Shown: in pieces, positions 1-5,832 of the stretch | Position numbering within the stretch: the first letter of the stretch is position 1 | How the letters are laid out: each line of letters begins with the position of its first letter | Assembly: GCA_947306845.1 (NCBI GenBank) | Contig: CAMZHP010000221.1 | Span: 1-5,854 of the forward strand | Reading direction: 5' to 3' | DNA length: 5,854 nt | Origin: an uncultured Prevotellaceae bacterium | GTDB taxonomy: Bacteria; Bacteroidota; Bacteroidia; Bacteroidales; Bacteroidaceae | Notes under the pieces: generated by a model | The model's database searches: none | The model's input: only the letters and a program-made list of their open reading frames with translations | What the model was told of the DNA's origin: nothing | Program-made: the position numbers and the translations under genes

Positions 1-756
1 CACCTCAGTCTCGCCATTGGCCAGACGGCTGTCGAGCTGCTGCAGGTAAGGAGCAATCTCCTGTGAGGTATAGGTCTCCCAGAACTCCAGGTTGGCGCTT
101 CCCTGAAGGAGTCGGCGCATACGCTCAGGATCTTTCACACCTGGCATTTCCACCATGATGCGGCCTTCCTGACCTTCCAGCATCTGGATGTTGGGCTGGA
201 CGACACCGAACTGGTCGATACGGTTGGTGATGACATTCTTGGCATCGGCCACTGTCTCGGTGAGTCTCTCACGGAGGATTTTCTCCACCTCGCTGTCAGT
301 GCTGTTGGTTTTCACCTCCGGCAACTGCTGTGTGGCGAACACTTCTGCGAGACTGTGTCCGGGAGCGTTGGCACGATAATGTTTGATAAAGAGCGAGATG
401 AAGTCATCTTGAGTAGTTTCTTCCTCTGCTTTGGCTGCTTTCATCGTCTTGACGAAGGCGGCATCGGTCTTATAGCCTGCCAGGTTCTCCACCAGGTCGG
501 GCACCGATACCTCCAGAATCACGTTCATACCACCTTTAAGGTCAAGTCCGAGACCCATCTGTGTCTCCAGACACTTCTGATAGGAGTAGATACCCAGATA
601 CTTTACCGAGTCCTTGTAGTCCTGTTGGGCTGTCGGATCCTCAATCTTTGCGGCCTGCCTGTCATAGTATTTGGAAGCCACAGAGAATGACAAATAGAAG
701 ATACTTGCCAGGGTCAGCATGACCGCTGTGAAAATTACAATTCCTTTGTTTTGCAT
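1..756 (-). CDS. secDF: Protein translocase subunit SecD/SecDF, N-terminal 252 residues (partial)
   Basis: This is the N-terminal part of the Sec accessory translocase, which sits in the inner membrane and uses the proton motive force to help pull secreted proteins out of SecYEG. The reading frame is open from the ATG at 754-756 to the window edge. Residues about 5-27 form the first transmembrane helix. The SecD signature GLDLKGG is at 70-76. The conserved segment NRIDQFGV at 178-185 and the MPGVKDPER stretch at 204-212 belong to the first periplasmic domain. The roughly 90-residue acidic, Lys-rich stretch between these motifs is longer than in E. coli SecD, and I believe this is usual for Bacteroidota. 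In that phylum SecD and SecF are normally one fused protein of about 1000 residues, so secDF is the likely symbol, but the SecF half lies outside the window. It has its own promoter 55 bases upstream. Confidence 0.95.
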   Translation of the reverse strand, partial: MQNKGIVIFTAVMLTLASIFYLSFSVASKYYDRQAAKIEDPTAQQDYKDSVKYLGIYSYQKCLETQMGLGLDLKGGMNVILEVSVPDLVENLAGYKTDAAFVKTMKAAKAEEETTQDDFISLFIKHYRANAPGHSLAEVFATQQLPEVKTNSTDSEVEKILRERLTETVADAKNVITNRIDQFGVVQPNIQMLEGQEGRIMVEMPGVKDPERMRRLLQGSANLEFWETYTSQEIAPYLQQLDSRLANGETEV

Positions 757-811
757 TACTGTTATTTATTGTTTAATTTGTTGTATTCCGCCAATTTACG
801 AATATAGCGTG

Positions 812-843
812 CAAAGATAGTGATTTTTTCAATTTTGGGAAAA
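812..843 (-). promoter_or_regulatory. Bacteroidota-type promoter of secDF
   Basis: On the minus strand TATCTTTG (812-819) matches the Bacteroidota -7 element TAnnTTTG. A TTTT that approximates the -33 TTTG lies at 840-843, with a 20-base spacer. The expected start of transcription, near 805, would give a leader of about 50 bases. The element lies just past the stop of the EEP gene, and no terminator hairpin separates the two. secDF may therefore be transcribed both from here and by read-through. Confidence 0.65.
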
Positions 844-867
844 TTTCTGTCGCAAATAATTTATTTT

Positions 868-1977
868 TTAGGGTTTTGGCCTCTTTTTTAGGCAACAAAT
901 GGCGGGAAGATGGTCGGAAACGGTGAAATTCTTGTCTATTTCGCAACTGACAGGCACCCAGTCATCGGAACAGAAGATGTGATCGATCCTGACATGCATC
1001 CCATAATGGCTGTAACTAAATCCCACCCCGTTTCCTGCTTGTCTGTAGCAGTCGGTAAGACGCTTTGCAATAGCATGGTGGGCGTAGGAGGTGGGCGAGC
1101 TGTTGAAGTCGCCACACAGCACCACAGAAGCATCCGCATGTTTTTTCAGTGTCCTTGAGAGGAAGTCAGCCTGCAAGGCACGCTCTTTTCCTGAAGTCAT
1201 GATTTTGGAGAACAACGGCTTTTCATCGAACCGGTCGGTCTTCCTTTCCACGAAATCCTGAAGTTCGCTCTTTTCCTCATAAGCGAACCGCTGGCTGGCG
1301 AGGTGGCAATTGAACACAAGCAGGGTATCTTCTCCCATGCTCAGGCAATAGACCATGCTGGAGTTTTTACTTCCATCTTTGGGCATCCTGGGATCGGTTT
1401 CAAAGGGCACGTCCTTCGCCCACCGAATGGGGTATTTGCTATAGAATGACTGTTTCACATGTCCGGGTTTCCTGTCGTCCCGCCTGTAGGGGTAAACATT
1501 TTCCAGCATGGATGAGATGACATTTTGAAATTTTTTGTTTCCAATCTGCGACTCCTGCATGCACACGATGTCAGCTCCGCTCTCGATGATGTATTTGGTG
1601 ATGGCGATATAGTCGCTGTCGGATTTGGTGCTTCCGTTGTAGTTGTTGAGGTTGAACGACAGCACCTTGAGCTGGCATTCCGACTGATCACCGGGGAAGT
1701 TGATCGGGCAATAGTCTCTCACAGAATTGAAGCACAGCAACAATCCCACCAATGAGATGAGTGTATATCTGACAGAGACCAAGAGCCAAAAAACCAGGAA
1801 AAAGAGGTTGATAGCCAGTGGAATGGGAAATCCCAGCGAAATCACCTCGCAGATGGGATGCCTTGCCGGACTGATGTGTCCCGCCCATGCACAAATCAAC
1901 ATGATCACGACGACGATCACGTTGATAAGGGCAATCAGCGAAAGGGTGATTTTACGGAATGTAATGAAAAGTCTCAT
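868..1977 (-). CDS. Membrane-anchored endonuclease/exonuclease/phosphatase (EEP) family protein
   Basis: The 369-residue protein has two parts. The N-terminal part contains hydrophobic segments at about 10-33, 46-69 and 72-86, consistent with three transmembrane helices. The rest, from about 103, is an EEP domain, the fold shared by DNase I, exonuclease III and inositol polyphosphate phosphatases. Visible motifs are LSFNLNNYN (106-114, metal-binding Asn), DIVCMQE (136-142, catalytic Glu142), NCHLAS (223-228, His225), GDFNSSP (289-295, Asp290 and Asn292), RIDHIF (330-335) and SDHLP (354-358, catalytic His356). All key residues are present, so it is probably an active metal-dependent hydrolase. 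Its substrate, whether nucleic acid, phospholipid or phosphorylated sugar, cannot be read from the sequence. The start codon lies two bases after the stop of the rhomboid gene, so the two are almost certainly co-transcribed and perhaps translationally coupled. On the three-helix model the catalytic domain would face the periplasm if the N terminus is cytoplasmic. Confidence 0.9.
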   Translation of the reverse strand: MRLFITFRKITLSLIALINVIVVVIMLICAWAGHISPARHPICEVISLGFPIPLAINLFFLVFWLLVSVRYTLISLVGLLLCFNSVRDYCPINFPGDQSECQLKVLSFNLNNYNGSTKSDSDYIAITKYIIESGADIVCMQESQIGNKKFQNVISSMLENVYPYRRDDRKPGHVKQSFYSKYPIRWAKDVPFETDPRMPKDGSKNSSMVYCLSMGEDTLLVFNCHLASQRFAYEEKSELQDFVERKTDRFDEKPLFSKIMTSGKERALQADFLSRTLKKHADASVVLCGDFNSSPTSYAHHAIAKRLTDCYRQAGNGVGFSYSHYGMHVRIDHIFCSDDWVPVSCEIDKNFTVSDHLPAICCLKKRPKP

Positions 1978-1979
1978 TT

Positions 1980-2906
1980 CTATTTCTTGTTGCTGCTCTC
2001 AAAGAGGAACCGCTTTTCCTCCTCCGTCAGACTGGCATATCCGTTTTTGCGAATCTTATCGAGTATTTTGTCTATTTTCTCTTCCTTTGCTTTCTTGTCG
2101 GCATTGTAATCCCAGTCCGTCTTGTTGCGGATGTCATCATCATTGCCATACGACTTACCTTTCCGGTTCTCCCAATTGGTGCGCCATCGGTCGAAGAACT
2201 GCTTTCCATGACTGCGCCCGTAGAGGTCACCTTCGGGATGATGCTGCCAGTATCTGATGAGCAGATAACCAAAGAGCATACCGCCCAGGTGAGCGAAATG
2301 TGCCACGTTGTCTGTTGATGTTCCCAGTGCAGAGAAGAGTTCGATGGCCACATAAGCTATAACAAACCACTTGGCTTTGATGGGGATGGGAAGCGGGAAA
2401 ATGAAGATGCGCTCATTGGGGAAGGTCATGCCAAATGCCAGAAGAATGGCATAAATGGCACCCGAAGCACCCACCGTGGTCCAGGCATTAAGGCTTTCTG
2501 CTAATGAAGCGTCAGACCATGCGCTTGAGAAGAGCGTGAAGAATCCTACTCCCGAGTGTCCCGACAGCATGGAGTAAAGTTCCACATACTGTGCAATTTC
2601 CTGTACAATTCCTGCTCCCACACCACACAGAATGTAATAAAAAAGGAATTTCTTCGGTCCCCAAACACGTTCCATGACACAGCCAAACATCCACAGGGCG
2701 AACATATTGAAGAAGATATGGTCCCACCCTCCGTGCATGAACATATAGGTAAACAGCTGGTAAATATGGAATTGGGACGCCATAATGAAATGGAGACCAA
2801 AAATGCTGTTGAGGTCAATGCCTCTGTACTGCAAGACAAAATAGGCAAGGAATGCCAATATGTTTATTATCAGAAGGTTTTTTGTGATGGTGGGTATACT
2901 TCGCAT
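1980..2906 (-). CDS. Rhomboid family intramembrane serine protease
   Basis: This 308-residue rhomboid cleaves membrane proteins within or near their transmembrane segments in the inner membrane. The hydrophobic core spans about residues 10-220. The motif HGGWDHIFFN (58-67) holds the equivalents of GlpG His145, His150 and Asn154. GASG (146-149) carries the nucleophile Ser148, and AHLGG (205-209) carries the second catalytic residue His206, so the catalytic dyad is intact. A long segment at about 104-143 separates the second helix from the Ser-containing one. The last roughly 85 residues are a charged, Lys/Glu-rich tail ending in a conserved-looking LTEEEKRFLFESS block. From memory this resembles the small domain Pfam calls DUF6576, but I could not check it. 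The ATG at 2904-2906 was chosen over one at 2988-2990 because the longer form would start inside the promoter and add an atypical N terminus. The substrate is unknown. Confidence 0.93.
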   Translation of the reverse strand: MRSIPTITKNLLIINILAFLAYFVLQYRGIDLNSIFGLHFIMASQFHIYQLFTYMFMHGGWDHIFFNMFALWMFGCVMERVWGPKKFLFYYILCGVGAGIVQEIAQYVELYSMLSGHSGVGFFTLFSSAWSDASLAESLNAWTTVGASGAIYAILLAFGMTFPNERIFIFPLPIPIKAKWFVIAYVAIELFSALGTSTDNVAHFAHLGGMLFGYLLIRYWQHHPEGDLYGRSHGKQFFDRWRTNWENRKGKSYGNDDDIRNKTDWDYNADKKAKEEKIDKILDKIRKNGYASLTEEEKRFLFESSNKK

Positions 2907-2947
2907 AATATAAATATATATATTTGTACAAGTTGTCAAAATCGCGG

Positions 2948-2982
2948 CAAAATTACGAAAAATATCCGTTATACCGCACAAA
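2948..2982 (-). promoter_or_regulatory. Bacteroidota-type promoter of the rhomboid-EEP operon
   Basis: On the minus strand TAATTTTG (2948-2955) fits the -7 consensus TAnnTTTG. TTTG at 2979-2982 fits the -33 element, with a 23-base spacer that is at the long end of the usual range. Transcription from here would leave a leader of about 35 bases, largely an alternating AT run (2907-2926), before the rhomboid ATG. The promoter shares a 215-base intergenic region with the divergent HU promoter. Confidence 0.6.
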
Positions 2983-3037
2983 ATCAGCACTCTGCGGATG
3001 ATTTTTCGCGTTTTTCATCATTTTTTTTTATTTTTTG

Positions 3038-3068
3038 TTTGTTTTATGAAATGATTCTTCTATATTTG
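3038..3068 (+). promoter_or_regulatory. Bacteroidota-type promoter of the HU gene
   Basis: TTTG (3038-3041) is followed after exactly 19 bases by TATATTTG (3061-3068), a near-ideal Bacteroidota -33/-7 pair. A long T-rich tract (3021-3036) lies immediately upstream; read on the other strand it is an A-tract that could act as an UP-like or bent-DNA element. The transcript would have a leader of about 45 bases, AT-rich and without a Shine-Dalgarno sequence, before the ATG at 3122. Confidence 0.8.
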
Positions 3069-3121
3069 CCAAAAATTTGACTATTAGATATTTGTTTTTA
3101 CTTTTTTTAAATCAACTAATT

Positions 3122-3394
3122 ATGAACAAGACAGAATTAATCGAGAAAATTGCTGAAAAGTCAGGCTTGACAAAGGTGGATTCAAAGAAAGCTCTTGACG
3201 CAGCTCTTGACGCTATCAAGGAGGCTTTGGCAGCTGACGACAAGGTTGCTCTCATTGGCTTCGGCACTTTCAGCGTGGCCACCCGTGCTGCACGCGAGGG
3301 TATCAACCCCAGCAACAAGCAGAAGATCCAGATTGCAGAAAAGAAACTCGCCAAATTCAAGGCTGGTGCTGATCTGGCAGACGCACTCAAATAA
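3122..3394 (+). CDS. HU family DNA-binding protein
   Basis: This small basic nucleoid protein, 90 residues long as is usual for HU/IHF, dimerises and bends DNA. The N-terminal helices (MNKTELIEKIAEKSGLTK onward, 1-45) form the dimer body. GFGTFSV at 47-53 is the HU/IHF signature. The stretch at about 55-75, containing RAAREGINPSNK, is the DNA-gripping arm with the Asn-Pro whose Pro intercalates between base pairs. The start was set at 3122 because the longer frame from 3077 would add 15 hydrophobic residues not seen in HU and would begin almost at the predicted transcription start. It is divergent from the rhomboid gene, carries its own promoter and is followed by a strong terminator, so it is a single-gene unit. 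Confidence 0.96.
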   Translation: MNKTELIEKIAEKSGLTKVDSKKALDAALDAIKEALAADDKVALIGFGTFSVATRAAREGINPSNKQKIQIAEKKLAKFKAGADLADALK

Positions 3395-3415
3395 TCTGTA
3401 AAGAAAAATCAAAAT

Positions 3416-3446
3416 AATGGGCTTCCTTTTTTCCAGGAAGCCCATT
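3416..3446. terminator. Bidirectional intrinsic terminator between HU and kduD
   Basis: A perfect 12-base-pair stem (3416-3427 with 3435-3446) encloses a 7-base loop. T-rich sequence follows on the plus strand (3445-3456), and A-rich sequence precedes it (3401-3417), which reads as T-rich on the minus strand. It lies 22 bases after the HU stop and 65 bases after the kduD stop, between convergent genes, so it can serve both. Confidence 0.85.
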
Positions 3447-3510
3447 TTTGTTTTTGAGGGTTCATTCTTGCTGCAACGTCATGGCAGCTAATGAGGACAA
3501 GAGGTGTGGC

Positions 3511-4317
3511 TTACGGCTGCTTTCCAATATAGGCCAGGATGCCTCCGTCCACATAGAGCACATGTCCGTTGACGGCATCAGAAGCATGAGATGCCAGGAA
3601 CACAGCCGGTCCGCCCAGCTCCTCTGGCTCGAGCCATCTGCCTGCTGGTGTCTTGGCGCAGATGAAGGAGTCGAACGGATGGCGGGAGCCGTCAGGCTGG
3701 CGCTCGCGGAGCGGTGCTGTCTGTGGTGTTGCGATGTAACCCGGGCCGATGCCATTGCACTGGATGTTGTACTCGCCATACTCTGAGCAGATATTGCGTG
3801 TGAGCATCTTGAGTCCACCCTTGGCGGCAGCATAGGCCGACACTGTCTCTCGTCCGAGTTCTGACATCATCGAACAAATGTTGATGATTTTTCCCTCTCT
3901 GCGCTCCATCATCTCGGGGATGACAGCTGAAGAGCAGATGAACGGTCCCACAAGGTCGATGTCGATGACCTGCTGGAACTCTGCCCTCTTCATCTCGTGC
4001 ATGGGAATGCGCTTGATGATGCCGGCGTTGTTGACGAGGATGTCGATTTGACCCACCTCTTCGTGGATTTTCTCGACAAGTGCCTTCACGTCGTCTTCTT
4101 TGGTAACGTCGCAGACATAGCCCTTGACGTTCTCAATGCCAGCTTCACGATAGTTGTTGAGTCCGCGCTCCATGGCGGCCTCATTGATGTCGTTGAAAAT
4201 GATGGTTTTGATGCCTGCAGCCACAAAAGCCTTAGCAATGTTGAAACCGATTCCATAGGAAGCGCCCGTAATCCAGGCGTTTTTCCCCTCAAGTGAAAAA
4301 ATGTTTGAACAATTCAT
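3511..4317 (-). CDS. kduD: KduD-type SDR dehydrogenase (2-dehydro-3-deoxy-D-gluconate 5-dehydrogenase / gluconate 5-dehydrogenase)
   Basis: This 268-residue cytoplasmic short-chain dehydrogenase is predicted to reduce the KduI product 3-deoxy-D-glycero-2,5-hexodiulosonate to 2-keto-3-deoxygluconate with NAD(P)H. The cofactor-binding motif TGASYGIG is at 17-24. CDV with Asp70 contacts the adenine, and NNAG is at 96-99. The catalytic Ser149 lies in NICSMMSELG, and YAAAK (162-166) supplies Tyr162 and Lys166. PGYIAT follows at 192-197. Asp43 at the end of the second strand suggests a preference for NAD. The position of the SDR catalytic Asn is Asp121 (in IDIDL), while E. coli KduD has Asn there; as I recall, close Bacteroidota relatives share this Asp. 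Such proteins are often annotated as gluconate 5-dehydrogenase, so the exact substrate is less certain than the family. The nearby kduI supports the uronate role. No promoter is visible just upstream, consistent with transcription from kduI. Confidence 0.88.
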   Translation of the reverse strand: MNCSNIFSLEGKNAWITGASYGIGFNIAKAFVAAGIKTIIFNDINEAAMERGLNNYREAGIENVKGYVCDVTKEDDVKALVEKIHEEVGQIDILVNNAGIIKRIPMHEMKRAEFQQVIDIDLVGPFICSSAVIPEMMERREGKIINICSMMSELGRETVSAYAAAKGGLKMLTRNICSEYGEYNIQCNGIGPGYIATPQTAPLRERQPDGSRHPFDSFICAKTPAGRWLEPEELGGPAVFLASHASDAVNGHVLYVDGGILAYIGKQP

Positions 4318-4360
4318 GATGTTTTTGGTTTTGTTGGATCGGAAGGGAATTGATTGAAAA

Positions 4361-4396
4361 GGAGTTTAGGAGTCTAGGAGTTTGGGAGTTTAGACA
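4361..4396. repeat. Left arm of the inverted repeat around the S23 gene (four 8-base units)
   Basis: This arm consists of four tandem 8-base units of consensus GGAGTTTA followed by GACA. The second unit carries a C (GGAGTCTA) and the third ends in G. The whole 36 bases is the reverse complement of 4894-4929 with one mismatch (4384 against 4906). It sits between the S23 gene and kduD, 43 bases before the kduD start. Confidence 0.9.
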
Positions 4397-4454
4397 ATAG
4401 TCTTTTTTATCCACACTCGCTTAGTTCCGCATCCTTCAATCATTCACGATTTCC

Positions 4455-4841
4455 TCATACCTCAAGATTATTGATTCCTTTGTTGTTGATTATACCATTA
4501 CAATAGGCCGTCAGCAGTTTCCCAGCGTTTTCTATGGCCTCTTTCAGTCTTTCATACTGGATATCATTGATAAAATCAAGATCCCTAGAAAGAATGATGT
4601 AATTCATACATTCAGCCATACTGCCTTCAGCAATGTTCAAAAATCGGAGTTTGTCAGCCTTACTTAGTTTTTTATAGCCTTCAGCAATGTTGGCGCCTAT
4701 AGACACTGCTGCTCGTCGAAACTGAGAAATCATACCATACTTTTCATCTTCAGGGAAATCCTTCGTTATCTCGTATACGAGCTTTGTAAACTCATGGGCT
4801 TTCTGCCATGCAAGAATACTCTGAAATGTAAAAGTTACCAT
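4455..4841 (-). CDS. Four-helix-bundle protein, 23S rRNA intervening-sequence (S23) family
   Basis: The 128-residue protein matches the family of small four-helix proteins first found encoded in intervening sequences of 23S rRNA genes. This family is related in fold to Avd, the accessory protein of diversity-generating retroelements. Characteristic segments are ILAWQKAHEF (9-18), FPEDEKYG (29-36), the hallmark QFRRAAVSIGANIAEG (40-55), and FLNIAEGSMAECMNYI (67-82). A last amphipathic helix spans about 94-115. Length and all hallmark blocks are complete, so the gene looks intact. Relatives form ring-like oligomers with a positively charged surface and may bind nucleic acid, but no cellular role is established and I assign none. 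The gene lies between kduI and kduD on the same strand, inside inverted repeats, and neither a promoter nor a well-placed ribosome-binding site is evident. A GGAG lies about 30 bases upstream of the ATG, too far for a normal Shine-Dalgarno sequence. Confidence 0.92.
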   Translation of the reverse strand: MVTFTFQSILAWQKAHEFTKLVYEITKDFPEDEKYGMISQFRRAAVSIGANIAEGYKKLSKADKLRFLNIAEGSMAECMNYIILSRDLDFINDIQYERLKEAIENAGKLLTAYCNGIINNKGINNLEV

Positions 4842-4893
4842 CTTGATTGAACAGTTATTTCTTTTGAATCACTCCTTATACAAGCAAATCAAA

Positions 4894-4949
4894 TGTCTAA
4901 ACTCCTAAACTCCTAGACTCCTAAACTCCTAATCTCCTAAACTCCTAAA
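4894..4949. repeat. Right arm of the inverted repeat around the S23 gene (six 8-base units)
   Basis: On the plus strand TGTC is followed by six tandem units of consensus TAAACTCC (4898-4945) and a partial unit TAAA (4946-4949). The third unit is TAGACTCC, the counterpart of the variant unit in the left arm. The fifth is TAATCTCC and has no counterpart. Bases 4894-4929 pair with the left arm, and the two outer units extend to one base before the kduI stop codon (4951-4953). Confidence 0.9.
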
Positions 4950-4950
4950 T

Positions 4951-5793
4951 TTACTTCAAGTCGGTGATGAGCGAGAAGTCCTGATCACCATAATCGAGGT
5001 TCTCGCCCCCCATGCCCCAGATGAAGGTGTAGTTGTGGGTGGCAGCCGCACTATGGATACTCCACTCCGGAGAAAGCACAGCCTGGTCGCCGCGCATCCA
5101 GATGTGGCGGGTCTCCTCCACCTCACCCATGAAATGGCAGACAGCCTGGTCCTCGGGCACCTCGAAATAGAAATAAGCCTCCATGCGGCGACTATGCACA
5201 TGAGCCGGCATGGTGTTCCACACGCTGCCAGTAGCCAGTTCGGTCATACCCATCTGCAACTGGCAGGTAGGCAGCACCTGGTTGACAATCATCTTGTTGA
5301 TGTCGCGCTCGTTGCTCATCTCAAGGCTTCCCATATGTGCCACAACGGCATCGGCCTTGGTGATTTTCTTGCAGGGATACTCCTTATGTGCAGTGCAGCT
5401 GTTGAAATAGAACTTGGCGGGTTTCTTCTTGTCCTTTGAGCAGAAGACCACATCGCGGTCGCCGCGCCCGATATAGAGCGCCTCCTTGTAGTCAAGTTCG
5501 AAAACCTCGTCGCCCACTTTCACACAACCGGCACCTCCCACGTTAAAGATACCCACCTCACGACGGGTAGTGAAGAAAGGAGCCTTGAGCGGGTCGATGG
5601 CCTCAAGTTTCAGTTCCTCAGCCATAGGCATTGCGCCTCCCACCACCATGCGGTCGTACATGGAATAGACCATGTTGACCTCGTCGGCAGCGAAGACACG
5701 CTCGATGAGGAAGTCGCGTCTGATGCGTGTGGTGTCATAACTCTTTGCGTCCTCTGGATGGGCCGCATAACGAATCTCATAATTTGTTTTCAT
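4951..5793 (-). CDS. kduI: 5-dehydro-4-deoxy-D-glucuronate isomerase (KduI)
   Basis: This 280-residue cytoplasmic cupin-type enzyme isomerises 5-keto-4-deoxyuronate, formed from the unsaturated uronates released by pectin or glycosaminoglycan lyases, to 3-deoxy-D-glycero-2,5-hexodiulosonate. The four zinc ligands are visible: His198 and His200 in PAHVHSRRME, Glu205 in the same block, and His247 in EWSIHS. These correspond to E. coli His196, His198, Glu203 and His245, an offset of two. The closing WGMGGEN (259-265) and the N-terminal REVGIFNVGG block (78-87) are also typical, and the length matches the family (about 278). The KduD-type dehydrogenase of the next step lies downstream on the same strand, separated by the S23 cassette. 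The start at 5793 is supported by a promoter about 35 bases upstream and by the typical N terminus. Confidence 0.96.
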   Translation of the reverse strand: MKTNYEIRYAAHPEDAKSYDTTRIRRDFLIERVFAADEVNMVYSMYDRMVVGGAMPMAEELKLEAIDPLKAPFFTTRREVGIFNVGGAGCVKVGDEVFELDYKEALYIGRGDRDVVFCSKDKKKPAKFYFNSCTAHKEYPCKKITKADAVVAHMGSLEMSNERDINKMIVNQVLPTCQLQMGMTELATGSVWNTMPAHVHSRRMEAYFYFEVPEDQAVCHFMGEVEETRHIWMRGDQAVLSPEWSIHSAAATHNYTFIWGMGGENLDYGDQDFSLITDLK

Positions 5794-5819
5794 AAATAAT
5801 AATGTATAATAGTTTGTTT

Positions 5820-5832
5820 GTTTGCTGCAAAC
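5820..5832. promoter_or_regulatory. Perfect 13-base palindrome at the kduI promoter, possible operator
   Basis: GTTTGC and GCAAAC flank one central base, forming a perfect inverted repeat. It overlaps the last five bases of the predicted -7 element and would cover the expected transcription start. That is a position where a dimeric repressor could block kduI. The regulator is not in the window, and such a short palindrome can occur by chance. Confidence 0.35.

Larger units (their letters stand above)
4361..4945. mobile_element. Candidate inserted cassette: S23 gene bounded by inverted 8-base-unit repeats
   Basis: The two repeat arms enclose 497 bases that hold one complete S23-family gene and nothing else recognisable. 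Three points suggest insertion. The cassette separates two genes of one pathway on the same strand. Its interior is more AT-rich than its neighbours; for example 4561-4620 has 17 G or C bases of 60, against 38 of 60 at 5101-5160 in kduI. Its ends are near-perfect inverted copies. There is no transposase, and I found no target-site duplication, so mobility is an inference. The right boundary could be 4929, the end of the matched arm, or 4945-4949, the end of the extra repeat units. Confidence 0.5.

Noticed and set aside
1727..2257. Plus-strand open frame of 176 codons opposite the EEP and rhomboid genes
   Set aside because: It is antisense to two well-supported genes, its protein has no recognisable family features, and no promoter precedes it; the same applies to the plus-strand frames at 355-690 and 2556-3080.
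2907..2990. 28-residue upstream extension of the rhomboid protein starting at 2990
   Set aside because: It would begin upstream of the predicted -7 element and add an atypical N terminus; the ATG at 2904-2906 gives a normal rhomboid start.
3077..3121. 15-residue upstream extension of HU
   Set aside because: HU proteins start with MNKTEL-like sequence; the extension is hydrophobic and begins at about the predicted transcription start.
4361..4945. CRISPR-like array
   Set aside because: The units are 8 bases and directly tandem with no spacers, arranged as two inverted arms around a gene.
4361..4945. Complete insertion sequence or diversity-generating retroelement
   Set aside because: There is no transposase, reverse transcriptase, or template/variable repeat pair; only the Avd-like fold of the S23 protein recalls such retroelements.
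4351..4960. Target-site duplication around the cassette
   Set aside because: The bases flanking 4361 and those flanking 4929 or 4949 show no convincing direct repeat.
5035..5439. Plus-strand open frame of 134 codons opposite kduI
   Set aside because: It mirrors a clear kduI reading frame in GC-rich sequence and shows no family features of its own.
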